64,000 nucleotides of DNA, from assembly GCF_024267675.1 (NCBI RefSeq), contig NZ_JALDYX010000024.1:1-64000 (forward strand), written 5' to 3'. The DNA is from Marinobacterium sedimentorum (GTDB lineage: Bacteria; Pseudomonadota; Gammaproteobacteria; Pseudomonadales; Balneatricaceae). Below the pieces are notes generated by a model. It made no database searches and was not told where the DNA came from. It worked only from the letters and a program-made list of their open reading frames with translations. Both the position numbers and the translations under genes were made by a program. Of the stretch, positions 17,061-26,192 are shown piece after piece; position 1 is the stretch's first letter; each line of letters begins with the position of its first letter.

Positions 17061-17963
17061 ATGCGATTCTTTTTCGCAGGGCTCGCGCTTTTGGGGCTGT
17101 TGTCGACACTGACCCTGAGCGCAGAAGAGCAGGTATTTCCGCCCGGGGCAGCCATTCACCCGCTGTGCTTTGACCAGCTACTGTCCGGCCTCACCGGCGA
17201 TAGCCCTTTCAGTCCTGTCACCTGTGATGGCATGCCTGGAAAATATCCGGTGTTTATCTTTCCGGGGCAGGATGCCGCCGATCTGACCTATACCGCGCAA
17301 CGCATCACCGAAGAGGGCTACAGCCGCGGTTTTATCGCCTATGCCGTTGCAGGGCACTGGCCCAGCAAGACCGGCAACGACAAATGGACCCTGTTCGAAG
17401 TCACGGCGGCCAATGGCTTTGGCAACCTTCGCAGTTCCATCTGGTTGCTGCTGCAGCCGCAGGGCAATAGGGTGGTAAAACCGCTGCTCTATGTGCCCGG
17501 GGGAGATCGCTGCAACGACGGTGCGCTGCGGGTGTCGGAGGTGGGGTCAGATCGGCTGGTATTTCTGTCGGCGGCCACACCCTTTCGTCTGCTTAATCCC
17601 ACCCGGCTCAGCGAATGGCGCCTGTTTATGCAGCAACACGCCGCAAACCAGAACGAGCAAGCCAGCAACAATCAGCCCCCCTTTATGGACTGGAAACCCT
17701 ACCTTGATGTCGCCAATGACGCCGGCGCCTGTGCCGGCGGCATTATCAAATCCTACAATTTCAAAACCGATACGCTGGATGTTCTGGGCGTGCGCATTGA
17801 TCCCGGCGCCTTTGTGAGTGCCCAGCAGGGCACCAAGCAGGCCTGTATCAACAGCTGGCTCAAGGCACAGGATCGTTTCAGCAAAGACGGCGTCCAGGAT
17901 CTGGATCTGGATGAGTGGGGCGCCATGCTCAGAACTCTGGAGCCCGCCTGCGCACAGCGATAA
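17061..17963 (+). CDS. exported protein of unknown function
   Basis: A cleavable signal peptide is clear (basic MRFFF, hydrophobic core, cleavage near LSAEEQ), and GGGGGAGGTGAG precedes the ATG. The mature 280-aa protein has several Cys (LCFDQLL, VTCDGM, DRCNDG, GACAGG, QACINSW, EPACAQ), consistent with periplasmic disulfides. The C terminus includes an acidic DLDLDEWG segment. I do not recognise the family. It is convergent with puuB, 34 nt away. Confidence 0.75.
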   Translation: MRFFFAGLALLGLLSTLTLSAEEQVFPPGAAIHPLCFDQLLSGLTGDSPFSPVTCDGMPGKYPVFIFPGQDAADLTYTAQRITEEGYSRGFIAYAVAGHWPSKTGNDKWTLFEVTAANGFGNLRSSIWLLLQPQGNRVVKPLLYVPGGDRCNDGALRVSEVGSDRLVFLSAATPFRLLNPTRLSEWRLFMQQHAANQNEQASNNQPPFMDWKPYLDVANDAGACAGGIIKSYNFKTDTLDVLGVRIDPGAFVSAQQGTKQACINSWLKAQDRFSKDGVQDLDLDEWGAMLRTLEPACAQR

Positions 17964-17997
17964 AGACGCTCGGTGCAGGCTTAGGTGCGCATCAGCA

Positions 17998-19281
17998 TCA
18001 AACGCCGAGTCGGTCCCGCAGACTGTAGTACCAGGCGCCCATGGCGGTGAGTGGCACGCGCAGCAAGCGCCCGCCGGGAAAATTGTACTGCGGCAGGCCG
18101 GCAAACACATCAAAGCGCCCGGACTGGCCCCGAATGGCATCACAGATCAGTCGCCCCGCCAGGTGCGAGCTGGCAATGCCGTGGCCGCTATAGCCCTGGG
18201 CATAATAGATATTGGAGCCAATGCGACCAAACTGCGGCAATCGCATCAGGGTCAGCAGGAAATTGCCGCTCCAGGCGAAATCCACCTTGACGCCGGCGAG
18301 CTCAGGGAATGTCTTGAGCATGTTAGGGCGGATCAGCTGCTCTATCTTGCCGGGTTCGCGCGCGCCATAGGTCACGCCGCCGCCGTAAATCAGCCGGCCA
18401 TCACCGGTCAGACGGTAATAGTCCAGCAGATAATTGCAGTCTTCAACACACTGATCCTGCGGCAGCAGCGCCTGCTGCACCTCCTGGCTCAGGGGCTCGG
18501 TGGCCAGCACCTGGCTGCCACAGGGCATGGATTTTTGCGCCAGCTGCGGAATCAGGCCTCCCAGGTAGGCATTGCCGGCCACCACAACATGGTTTGCGCT
18601 GACGCAGCCTTGTTCGGTGTGCAGACGCACCTTGTCGCCCTGTTCCACGCGCACGACCTTGGAACCTTCGTAAATCACGCCGCCAAGGGATTCCAGCGCA
18701 GCGGCTTCTCCGAGCACCAGATTCAGCGGATGAAAATGCCCGCCGCTTTTATCCAGCAGGCCGCCGGTGTAGCGGTCCGAACCGATGTACTGGCGAATGC
18801 TGCTGGCATCCAGCAGCTCAAGCTGCTCATGGCCATGTCTTTCCCACAGGCGTTTCTTGCTGGCCATTTCGTCCAGCTGGGCGCCGGTGCAGGCGGCGAA
18901 GATGCCGCCGTCTTTCAGATCGCAGCGAATATCGTAGCGTTTGACGAAATCGCGAATAATCTGCCCCCCCTCGAAGGCCATGGCGCCCATGGCGTTGGCA
19001 GTATCCTGGCCATAATGTTTCTCGATAAAATCCATATCACGGCTGTAGCTGTGCACGATCTGGCCCCCATTGCGGCCCGAGGCACCAAAGCCAATGCGGC
19101 TGGCCTCCAGCACTATGACCTTGTAGCCCTGTTCTGCCAGGTGCAGCGCACTGGACAGGCCGGTAAAGCCGGCACCAATAACGCAGATATCCGCCGTGGC
19201 ATCACCCGTAAGGGACGGCCGCTGCCGGGTATCATTGGCGGAGGCGGCATAGTAGGACGCAGTATGCTGTTGTGTTGTCAT
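17998..19281 (-). CDS. puuB: FAD-dependent gamma-glutamylputrescine oxidase
   Basis: PuuB oxidises gamma-glutamylputrescine to the aldehyde with release of ammonia and peroxide. The ADP-binding fold ICVIGAGFTGLSSALHLAEQ lies near residue 32, with VIVLEA after it and GASGRNGGQIVHSYSRD downstream, a signature of the DadA/PuuB branch. The length of 427 aa equals the E. coli protein. It ends the minus-strand puuA-aldehyde dehydrogenase-puuB operon, 33 nt after the dehydrogenase. Confidence 0.92.
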   Translation of the reverse strand: MTTQQHTASYYAASANDTRQRPSLTGDATADICVIGAGFTGLSSALHLAEQGYKVIVLEASRIGFGASGRNGGQIVHSYSRDMDFIEKHYGQDTANAMGAMAFEGGQIIRDFVKRYDIRCDLKDGGIFAACTGAQLDEMASKKRLWERHGHEQLELLDASSIRQYIGSDRYTGGLLDKSGGHFHPLNLVLGEAAALESLGGVIYEGSKVVRVEQGDKVRLHTEQGCVSANHVVVAGNAYLGGLIPQLAQKSMPCGSQVLATEPLSQEVQQALLPQDQCVEDCNYLLDYYRLTGDGRLIYGGGVTYGAREPGKIEQLIRPNMLKTFPELAGVKVDFAWSGNFLLTLMRLPQFGRIGSNIYYAQGYSGHGIASSHLAGRLICDAIRGQSGRFDVFAGLPQYNFPGGRLLRVPLTAMGAWYYSLRDRLGV

Positions 19282-19314
19282 CTTGGTTCTCGTTACCCGC
19301 AGAGATCTGGCGGG

Positions 19315-20739
19315 TTACTCAGGTAGCTGAATCGACTTTATCTCGACGAACTCGAGCAGGCCTTCATTGCTCCACTCACGGCCATTGCCCGACTGTTTAT
19401 AGCCGCCAAAGGGCGCGCTGTAATTCCAACCGGCACCGTTCAGGCTGACCTGGCCTGCACGCAGGCGACGGGCGATCTGCTGCGCCTGCCCGACATCCCC
19501 GGCCCAAACCGCGGCGGCAAGCCCGTAGGCCGTGTCATTGGCCAGACGAATGGCGTGCGCTTCATCCTCAAAGGCCAGCATGCACAGCACCGGGCCAAAA
19601 ATTTCCTCCCGCGCCACGCTCATGTCGGCGGTGACGTCGGCCAGCAGCGTGGGGCGCACATAGCAACCCTGCTCCAGTCCCGCGGGCGGTTCAGTGCCAC
19701 CGCACACCAGCCGGGCACCTTCATGCACGCCCTTGCGGATAGCATCCAGCACCCGTGTCTGGTGCGCGGCCGAGCTCATGGGGCCCATAAAACTGTCGTT
19801 TGAGCGCGGATCACCCACCTTTATAGCCTCAACTTCAGCCCGTGCCATAGCCACGGCTTCGGCGTAGCGACTGCGCGGCACCAGCATGCGGGTGAGGGCG
19901 CAGCAAATCTGGCCAGAGTTGACCATGACATCGCGCACGCCAAAGCGTATCGCAGCCAGCAGATCCGCATCCTCGGTAATGATCAGGGGTGATTTGCCGC
20001 CCAGCTCCTGGCACACGCGCTTTACATCCGGTGCCGCCATCTGGGCGATACGGACACCTGCCCGGGTGGAGCCGGTAAAAGACACCATGTCCACCTGTGC
20101 ATGGGTACAGAGCGGCTCACCCACGCCTGGGCCGTCACCGGTAACCAGGTTGAATACACCGGCGGGCAGGCCTGCATCATGGGCTACCTGGGCGAATATC
20201 AGCGCGTGCAGCGGTGTCGTCTCGGCAGGTTTCAGCACCATGGTGCAACCGGCGGCCAGCGCCGGCGCCACCTTGCCCACCAGCTGGTGCAGCGGCACAT
20301 TCCAGGGCGTGATAAAGGCACAGACACCAATGGCTTCGCGCAGGATCATGGAATGCCCTTCGCGACGCACCTCATCCATCAGCGCCGCCCGGGGCACAAA
20401 GGAGCGCATGCCGGCGATAGGGCCAGCGACCTGCCAGTCCCGCGACAGATGCAGTGGCATGCCCATCTCCCGGCTAATGGTGCAGGCCAGCTCTTCAAGG
20501 CGCGCCTCAAGACCTGCACAGATGCGCTCGATGCAGGCGGCGCGCTCGCACGAAGGCGTAACCGACCAGGAGGGGAAGGCGCGCCTTGCCGCCAGTACTG
20601 CCCGATCGACATCCGCGGCACTGGCATCAGTAACCCGGGCATGAACAGCGCCACTGGCGGGATTAATCAGCTCCCGCACGGTACCGCTGGCAGGAACCCA
20701 GCAGCCGTCTATATAGATTTCAGTTAACGTATCCATCAT
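19315..20739 (-). CDS. NAD(P)-dependent aldehyde dehydrogenase of the puu locus
   Basis: An ALDH-superfamily enzyme: N-terminal cofactor region ITPWNVPLHQLVGKVAPALAAG, general base Glu in CQELGGKSP, nucleophile Cys in NSGQICCALTRML, and the C-terminal EEIFGPVLCML motif. Placed between puuA and puuB, it most likely oxidises gamma-glutamyl-aminobutyraldehyde to gamma-glutamyl-GABA, the job of PuuC, but at 474 aa it may not be orthologous to E. coli PuuC, so no symbol is given. A 165-nt gap separates it from puuA. The start could be either of two adjacent ATGs. Confidence 0.9.
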   Translation of the reverse strand: MMDTLTEIYIDGCWVPASGTVRELINPASGAVHARVTDASAADVDRAVLAARRAFPSWSVTPSCERAACIERICAGLEARLEELACTISREMGMPLHLSRDWQVAGPIAGMRSFVPRAALMDEVRREGHSMILREAIGVCAFITPWNVPLHQLVGKVAPALAAGCTMVLKPAETTPLHALIFAQVAHDAGLPAGVFNLVTGDGPGVGEPLCTHAQVDMVSFTGSTRAGVRIAQMAAPDVKRVCQELGGKSPLIITEDADLLAAIRFGVRDVMVNSGQICCALTRMLVPRSRYAEAVAMARAEVEAIKVGDPRSNDSFMGPMSSAAHQTRVLDAIRKGVHEGARLVCGGTEPPAGLEQGCYVRPTLLADVTADMSVAREEIFGPVLCMLAFEDEAHAIRLANDTAYGLAAAVWAGDVGQAQQIARRLRAGQVSLNGAGWNYSAPFGGYKQSGNGREWSNEGLLEFVEIKSIQLPE

Positions 20740-20903
20740 AAAGCCTTGATTATTATGTTAACTAGAGAGTTTGAGTGCGGCCCCCACGCCAGGGTGCAGG
20801 CCTGTTTCCATTCCTCAGAAAGGCATCAGACTGCATCATGAACGCGGCAACAGGCCCGCTTGCGCGGCTTTCACAAGTCCAGAACAAGGCCAGAACTGGC
20901 GCA

Positions 20904-22262
20904 TTACAGGGTCGACAGATACCACTGGGTTTCGAGTTCGCTGACATGGCGCTCAAACTGGCTAAGCTCATCGGACTTGCAGCTGTCATACAGATCGACG
21001 AAGTCGCTGCCCAGATAGTTGCGCAGCACCTCGCTCTGGCGAAACAGTTCCAGCGCATCGGGCATGCGGATCGGCAAGCCAATGATTTCATCGGCGAAGG
21101 CGTTGCCCTCGGTATCCGGGCCCGGTTTGCATTCCTGTTGCAGGCCGTGGTGTACACCGGCAAGCAGGGCGCTCATTACCAGATAGGGGTTGGCATCTGC
21201 ACCTGAGACTCGGTGCTCGATGCGGGTAGCAGCCTCCGTACCCGCCGGAATGCGAACCGCGACTGTGCGGTTGTCGTATCCCCAGTTGGGCGCGATGGGC
21301 ACGTAGTAGCCCGGTTGCAGCCGACGGTAGGAATTGACGTTGGGGCAGAACAGCGCCATGGACGCCGGCATCATCTGCAAAAGACCACCGACGGCATGCT
21401 CCAACATCTGCTGATGCTCGGCTAAGACGTTGTTGCCCTGGGCATCCAGCAGACTGATATGAATATGCATGCCATTGCCGGCTTCTTCGCTGTAGGGTTT
21501 GGCCATAAAGGAGGCTTCCATGCCGTGCTGTTCGGCCACGGACTTGATTACCCGCTTGAGCAGCAGAGCGTTATCGCAGGCCACCAGGGCATTGTCCTGA
21601 TGCTTGAGATTGATCTCGAACTGGCCCGGGGCATTTTCCGCCACTGCGGTATCGGCAGGAATATCCTGCGCGGCGGTGTACTCGGCGATGTCTTCCAGCA
21701 GGTTTGCGTAGTCGTCCAGATTGGTCATCGAGTATACCTGGGTATGCTCGTCACGCTTGCCACTGCGCGGTGATAACGGCGGCTGCGGGCGGCCTGCTTC
21801 GTCCCGTTCCTGATCAATAAGGTAGAACTCAAGTTCGACCGCCACCACGGGGGTCAGACCCAGTGCGTCAAATTTTTTCAACACCCGGGCCAGAACATGG
21901 CGCGGGTCGCCGAAGAAGGGCGAACCATCTTCCTCGAACATGTGCATCATCAACTGGGCCATAGGGCGGCGCTGCCAGGGTGACAGCTTCAGAGTGCCGG
22001 GTTCGGGTCTGCAGACCCGGTCGGGCTCGCCAATTTCCAGCCCCAGGCCACAGCTTTCAACGGTATTGCCGGTGATATCGAGGGAAAACAGGGATGCCGG
22101 CATGTTCACGCCATCCTCATACACTTTTTCCAGCCCTGCGCGTTCAATGCGCTTGCCCCGGATTACGCCATTAAGATCGGGGATAAGGAGGTCAATGGCC
22201 TCCATATCCGGATTCTGTTGCAGAAAAATAGCGGCTTCGGTGTGCTGACTGTGGGAAGACAT
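20904..22262 (-). CDS. puuA: gamma-glutamylputrescine synthetase (glutamine synthetase family)
   Basis: PuuA ligates glutamate to putrescine using ATP, the first step of the Puu pathway. Glutamine-synthetase fold elements are clear: VAVELEFYLID (metal Glu), APGQFEINL, GNGMHIHISLLD (ATP and metal His), NSYRRLQPGYYVPIAPNWGY and NRTVAVRIP, with RIEHRVSGADANPYL near the C terminus. The ATG at 22262 (MSSHSQHTEA) has AAGGAC upstream; the longer reading to 22328 lacks support. The length of 452 aa is typical (E. coli 472). A TTGCGA-17-TATAAC promoter reads into it. Confidence 0.92.
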   Translation of the reverse strand: MSSHSQHTEAAIFLQQNPDMEAIDLLIPDLNGVIRGKRIERAGLEKVYEDGVNMPASLFSLDITGNTVESCGLGLEIGEPDRVCRPEPGTLKLSPWQRRPMAQLMMHMFEEDGSPFFGDPRHVLARVLKKFDALGLTPVVAVELEFYLIDQERDEAGRPQPPLSPRSGKRDEHTQVYSMTNLDDYANLLEDIAEYTAAQDIPADTAVAENAPGQFEINLKHQDNALVACDNALLLKRVIKSVAEQHGMEASFMAKPYSEEAGNGMHIHISLLDAQGNNVLAEHQQMLEHAVGGLLQMMPASMALFCPNVNSYRRLQPGYYVPIAPNWGYDNRTVAVRIPAGTEAATRIEHRVSGADANPYLVMSALLAGVHHGLQQECKPGPDTEGNAFADEIIGLPIRMPDALELFRQSEVLRNYLGSDFVDLYDSCKSDELSQFERHVSELETQWYLSTL

Positions 22263-22344
22263 GGTCTTGTCCTTGGTTTTCTTGAAATCACGCCATGAGC
22301 GTGGGATGGCCGGAGGCGGCCACAACAAACGCTTTTATGTGTTT

Positions 22345-22373
22345 GTTATATCGATCAGTTTAGCGATTCGCAA
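22345..22373 (-). promoter_or_regulatory. puuA promoter
   Basis: On the minus strand, TTGCGA (22373-22368) and TATAAC (22350-22345) with a 17-nt spacer. The spacer contains CTGATCGA, related to the GATCAAT motif described for 22394-22411. Confidence 0.65.
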
Positions 22374-22393
22374 ATCTGTCGGTCAAGCCGGGC

Positions 22394-22411
22394 TGATCAA
22401 TTTATTGATCA
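22394..22411. promoter_or_regulatory. candidate PuuR operator (perfect palindrome)
   Basis: TGATCAAT-TT-ATTGATCA is a perfect 8+8 palindrome between divergent puuA and puuD. Half-site-like GATCAAT also occurs upstream of puuD (near 22535) and upstream of puuR (near 23469, followed by ATATTTATC). Recurrence at all the puu promoters suggests a shared operator, probably for PuuR. It does not look like the E. coli PuuR box as I remember it. A further inverted repeat, GTTCTTTTA/TAAAAGAAC, spans 22449-22500. Confidence 0.5.
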
Positions 22412-22552
22412 ATGATGCGGCAAAAACCCGCTTATAAAGCTATTTATGTTCTTTTATTTTCTTCGATGTAGAAAAACCGCTTAATTCAGCGTAAAAGAAC
22501 AGGCTATAACTCATACCTGAATGATGAATATAAAGATCAATCGAGAAATACC

Positions 22553-23332
22553 ATGACGCCTCTATCCGCCTCGCCAACAGCACGCCCCCTTGTCGGAATT
22601 GCCTGTTGCACCAGCTTGCTGGGTGCGCATCGTTTTCACATGGTGGGTGACAAGTACATTCAGGCCGCCCGCAGCGGCGCCGATGTCTCGGTACTGCTCC
22701 TGCCGGCTTTGGGGGAAGAAAGCATCGAACTGCTGTCGCAGCTGGACGGACTCCTGCTGACCGGCAGCCATTCCAATGTCGAGCCCAGACACTATGGCGC
22801 TGCGCAGCAGCAGGAAGACATGCTCACGGATCCGCTGCGCGACGCCACCACACTGACGCTGATCCGCGCCGCAATCGAGCAGCAGGTGCCGGTACTCGGC
22901 ATCTGCCGTGGCTTTCAGGAAATCAATGTGGCGCTTGGTGGCAGCCTGCATCAGGCCGTACACCAGGTTGCGGGGCTGCAGGATCACCGCGAAGACAAGC
23001 AACTGGCGTTGCAGCAGCAGTACGCCACCCGTCATCCGGTTGAACTCCAACCCGGCGGTCGGTTGGCCCGATTGATGAACGGTGCCCTAAGCCAGCAGGT
23101 TAATTCGTTGCACGGGCAGGGCGTGCAGCGCCTGGCACCAGGGCTGCGTGCCGAAGCCCTGGCACCGGATGGACTGGTAGAAGCCTTTAGCCTTGAAGAC
23201 AGCAGCGCGGGCTTTTTGCTGGCGGTGCAGTGGCACCCGGAGTGGCAAATGGCACAGCATCCTTTCTACCACGCTATTTTTGAGACTTTTGGCAACGCCT
23301 GCCGGGTCCGTGCGGCGGCACGAAGCGCCTGA
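22553..23332 (+). CDS. puuD: gamma-glutamyl-gamma-aminobutyrate hydrolase
   Basis: PuuD, a class I amidotransferase-like (peptidase C26) hydrolase, releases GABA and glutamate from gamma-glutamyl-GABA. The nucleophile elbow is GICRGFQEINVALGG, and the catalytic His-Glu pair is in VQWHPEW. The LTGSHSNVEP segment is typical of the family. The 259-aa length is normal (E. coli 254). It is divergent from puuA and followed by puuR 170 nt downstream. Confidence 0.93.
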   Translation: MTPLSASPTARPLVGIACCTSLLGAHRFHMVGDKYIQAARSGADVSVLLLPALGEESIELLSQLDGLLLTGSHSNVEPRHYGAAQQQEDMLTDPLRDATTLTLIRAAIEQQVPVLGICRGFQEINVALGGSLHQAVHQVAGLQDHREDKQLALQQQYATRHPVELQPGGRLARLMNGALSQQVNSLHGQGVQRLAPGLRAEALAPDGLVEAFSLEDSSAGFLLAVQWHPEWQMAQHPFYHAIFETFGNACRVRAAARSA

Positions 23333-23502
23333 AGGTGCGCAGTTCCGCAGCCGCCAGAACGACTGCAGCAAGCAGGTGCCGTGGCTCTTTAGCCACTGCC
23401 TGCTGCCACTTTTTATCCGTCGGCATCATGCTATGATGCGGCCGGCCTGATGCCGCCAATCGACCTGCGATCAATATATTTATCAGGATGGGAGTTTCAA
23501 GA

Positions 23503-24045
23503 GTGGATGTAGGTGACCGACTCAAGAAAATTCGTCAAATCTACGGCTTTTCTCAGCGCGAACTGGCCAAGCGGGTGGGCCTGACCAACAGCACGATTTC
23601 GATGATTGAACAGAACCGCGTCAGCCCGTCGGTCAGTTCACTGAAAAAAATTCTTGATGGCATTCCGATGTCGGTCAGCGAATTCTTTACCGTTGATTTG
23701 AACGCCCATGACAAGGTGGTGTACCGCCCCGAGGAGCTCATTGATATCGGCAGTGATGGCATAGAGCTGCGCCTGGTGGGCAGTGTCGAAAACAAGTCTG
23801 GCCTGGCGTTGCTCATCGAAAGCTATGAGCCCGGCGCCGACACGGGCACGGAGATGATGTCCCATGAAGGTGAAGAGGCCGGCACTGTGATCGAAGGCTC
23901 TATCGAGGTCACTATCGGCGGTGAAGTGCATCGGCTGGATGCCGGCGACAGCTACTCGTTCTCCACCCAGATCCCCCATCGTTTTCGCAATCGCAGCAAG
24001 AAAACCTGCCGTATCGTCAGCGCCCATACACCGCCGACCTTCTAG
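23503..24045 (+). CDS. puuR: PuuR-type XRE/cupin transcriptional repressor
   Basis: An N-terminal XRE helix-turn-helix (FSQRELAKRVGLTNSTISMI, then EQNRVSPSVSSLKKIL) is joined to a C-terminal cupin (GTEMMSHEGEEAGTVIEGSI, then YSFSTQIPHRFRN), the PuuR architecture. PuuR represses puu genes until putrescine binds. The start is placed at GTG 23503 (reads VDVGDRLKKIR) because GGGAG lies 8 nt before it; ATG 23488 is in frame but has no separate ribosome-binding site. The GATCAATATATTTATC sequence just upstream suggests self-control. Confidence 0.88.
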   Translation: MDVGDRLKKIRQIYGFSQRELAKRVGLTNSTISMIEQNRVSPSVSSLKKILDGIPMSVSEFFTVDLNAHDKVVYRPEELIDIGSDGIELRLVGSVENKSGLALLIESYEPGADTGTEMMSHEGEEAGTVIEGSIEVTIGGEVHRLDAGDSYSFSTQIPHRFRNRSKKTCRIVSAHTPPTF

Positions 24046-24230
24046 CGTTGTCTCCGCGCCTTTTTTGGTAAAAGGCAACCGTGCCATTCACCAGCATGCG
24101 CCTGTCACAAAGCGGCCTCCAACCGTAGCTGCGTTCATATTCGGACAAAATGGCCCGCGAAAGTGCCGCCGAAGACGTTGCCGGGCGGCCTTTTGTCGTC
24201 AATGCTTAGGTGATCGAATGACCAACTGTT

Positions 24231-24251
24231 GATCACCGTCTGGCGGTGATC
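24231..24251. promoter_or_regulatory. 8-bp inverted repeat before the split-barrel operon
   Basis: GATCACCG-TCTGG-CGGTGATC, a perfect 8-bp stem ending 16 nt before the ATG at 24268. It could be an operator or a translation-controlling hairpin, as it overlaps the expected ribosome-binding region. The rest of 24046-24230 holds nothing I can name. Confidence 0.4.
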
Positions 24252-24267
24252 GCGCCGGAAAGCACCC

Positions 24268-24774
24268 ATGCGCATCAGCAACGTCGAGGGGCCGCTTGAT
24301 CCCAGTCTGATCCAGTTTCTTACCAGTCAGCTATCGATACAGGTCGCTGCCTGCAGCGATGCAGGGGAACCTACGCTGGCGCGGGCTCTCGGAGCCCGAA
24401 TGTCTGCCGATGGGCACCGGCTGGCGCTGATGGTCCCCGTATCCCAGGCCCGCGAACTGCTGACGTGTATCGCCGCTAACGGGCACATTGCTGCGGTTTT
24501 CAATGAACCCGAAACCCACCGTACCGTGCAGCTCAAGGGCAATGATGCGCGCATTGAAGCCATCAGTGCAGCAGACGCCGCCGCACTTGGCCCCTATGTC
24601 GAGCGCCTGGCAAGGCGCCTGCAGCACTACCAGGTGCCGGAAGCCTTCAGCCGCGCGTTTTACGCCGCAGATCCCGCCGATCTTGTCGCAGTAAGCTTCT
24701 CGCCCAGTGCCGTTTACGGCCAGACCCCCGGGCCCCACGCCGGTGAGCCCCTGAAGCCGGGAAAAGCCCCATGA
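24268..24774 (+). CDS. pyridoxamine-5'-phosphate-oxidase-like split-barrel protein
   Basis: A 168-aa protein with the flavin-reductase/PNPOx split-barrel layout: a short helix, strands around SIQVAACSDAGEPTLARALG, and HIAAVFNEPETHRTVQLKGN, which is the usual strand pair of the fold. The cofactor (FMN, heme or F420) cannot be decided. Its last four bases overlap the ATG of the next gene, so the two are translationally coupled. Both begin with a similar fold, suggesting a heteromeric or serial pair. Confidence 0.7.
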   Translation: MRISNVEGPLDPSLIQFLTSQLSIQVAACSDAGEPTLARALGARMSADGHRLALMVPVSQARELLTCIAANGHIAAVFNEPETHRTVQLKGNDARIEAISAADAAALGPYVERLARRLQHYQVPEAFSRAFYAADPADLVAVSFSPSAVYGQTPGPHAGEPLKPGKAP

Positions 24775-26192
24775 ATCCCTATCTGAGTATCGACACGCTG
24801 CGCAATTGTCTGGAAGGGGTTATCCCGGCAGGGGTGGCTACCTGCAGCCGTGACCTGGTCCCCAATGTCTCCTATGTCTCCCAGGTGATGTATGTCGATC
24901 AGGACCATATAGCACTGTCGTTTCAATTCTTTAACAAGACGCGTGAAAACATTCTCGCCAACCCTTTGGCAACGGTGCTGATGGTGGATCCCGATACCGC
25001 CGCCCGCTATCGCATGAAAGCGCGCTATCTGCGCACTGAAACGCAAGGTCCGCTGTTTGAACGCATGAAAGCCAGGCTCGCCGGCATCGCATCCCATGAA
25101 GGTCTGGTGGGGGTGTTCCGGCTGCGCGGTACCGATGTCTATCGCATTCTCGATATAGAGGCCGTGCCAGGGGCCGAATTGCCACGTCAGCTGCCAGGGC
25201 GTGCCATCTTGCCGGCGCTGCGCCAGTGCAGCGAGCGCCTGCACAATTGCTCCAGCCTGGAAGACCTGGTTGATAATCTGCTTGATGCGCTGGACCGCTC
25301 CCTGGGACTCAGCCACAGCATGCTGCTGATAGCCGACAGGCCCGGTGCCAAGCTTTATGTGGTGGCGAGCCGGGGCTACCCCAGCTCAGGTATCGGTGCC
25401 GAGATTCCCCTCGGGGTTGGTGTTATCGGTATCGCTGCGCGGGAACAGGTGCCCATTCGCATCATGTTTACCGCCGCCGAATACGCTTATACCAGGGCCG
25501 TGCGCGAGCAGGCGATTGCGGAGGGCCTGGTGGATGCGCTGGAGCAGGTCATTAACCTGCCCGGCCTGAACGAGCCTTCCAGCCAAATGGCCATCCCTTT
25601 GCCCGGCATCCGCGGGCTGATCGGTGTGCTCTACACCGAAAGCCAGCAGGAGTGCCGTTTCAGTTATGACCTCGAAGATGCTCTGGTCACACTCTGCGCC
25701 CAGGCAGGCCTGGCGATTCAGGGCCTGCAACTTGCCGATGAGCCAAGGCTAGTGGCGCCGCCAGCTGACTGTCTCTGTATCGAAGATCCCCTCGCAGATG
25801 CATCACCCGACCCTCTGCGGGTGGAATACCATGACCGGGATCACAGCGTGTTTATCGATGGCGACTACCTGATCAAGGGTGTGGCCGGTGCCGTGCTCTG
25901 GCGCATTCTGAATGATTACCGCGAAAGAGGGCGTGTCGATTTCAGTAACCGTGAGCTGCGCCTTGATAGCCGTCTGGGTCTGCCCGAAATCAGCGACAAT
26001 CTGGAAGCGCGGCTGATTTTGCTCAGCCGGCGTCTGCAGGAGCGCAGCCCTTTCCTGCGCATCGAGAAAACGGGGCGAGGGCGCTTTCGCCTGCTGCTGC
26101 AGCGCCCCCTGGTACTTGTGCCGATGAATCCATGCGCGGCGCCACCGCCAGGCGGTATTAGCCAGCCTGCTGCCAGCGCGGATCAGGCGTAG
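24771..26192 (+). CDS. split-barrel (PNPOx-like) domain fused to GAF domain, signalling protein
   Basis: 473 aa. Residues 1-145 repeat the PNPOx-like fold (VATCSRDLVPNVSYVSQVMY, then FFNKTRENILANPLATVLMV). Residues about 155-325 form a GAF domain (LEDLVDNLLDALDRSLGLSH, and IPLGVGVIGIAAREQVPIRI). The last 110 residues (YHDRDHSVFIDGDYLIKGVA, then AVLWRILNDYRERGRVDFSN) look like a C-terminal winged-helix type output. I infer a soluble redox- or ligand-sensing regulator. Overlap with the preceding gene shows an operon; it converges on the cytochrome gene. Confidence 0.75.
   Translation: MNPYLSIDTLRNCLEGVIPAGVATCSRDLVPNVSYVSQVMYVDQDHIALSFQFFNKTRENILANPLATVLMVDPDTAARYRMKARYLRTETQGPLFERMKARLAGIASHEGLVGVFRLRGTDVYRILDIEAVPGAELPRQLPGRAILPALRQCSERLHNCSSLEDLVDNLLDALDRSLGLSHSMLLIADRPGAKLYVVASRGYPSSGIGAEIPLGVGVIGIAAREQVPIRIMFTAAEYAYTRAVREQAIAEGLVDALEQVINLPGLNEPSSQMAIPLPGIRGLIGVLYTESQQECRFSYDLEDALVTLCAQAGLAIQGLQLADEPRLVAPPADCLCIEDPLADASPDPLRVEYHDRDHSVFIDGDYLIKGVAGAVLWRILNDYRERGRVDFSNRELRLDSRLGLPEISDNLEARLILLSRRLQERSPFLRIEKTGRGRFRLLLQRPLVLVPMNPCAAPPPGGISQPAASADQA

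Noticed and set aside
17818..19326. Plus-strand open frame of 502 codons opposite puuB
   Set aside because: Antisense shadow of puuB; the minus-strand frame has clear FAD-binding motifs.
24058..24076. GCCTTTT/AAAAGGC hairpin as puuR terminator
   Set aside because: Weak A/T stem with no U-tract after it on the plus strand.
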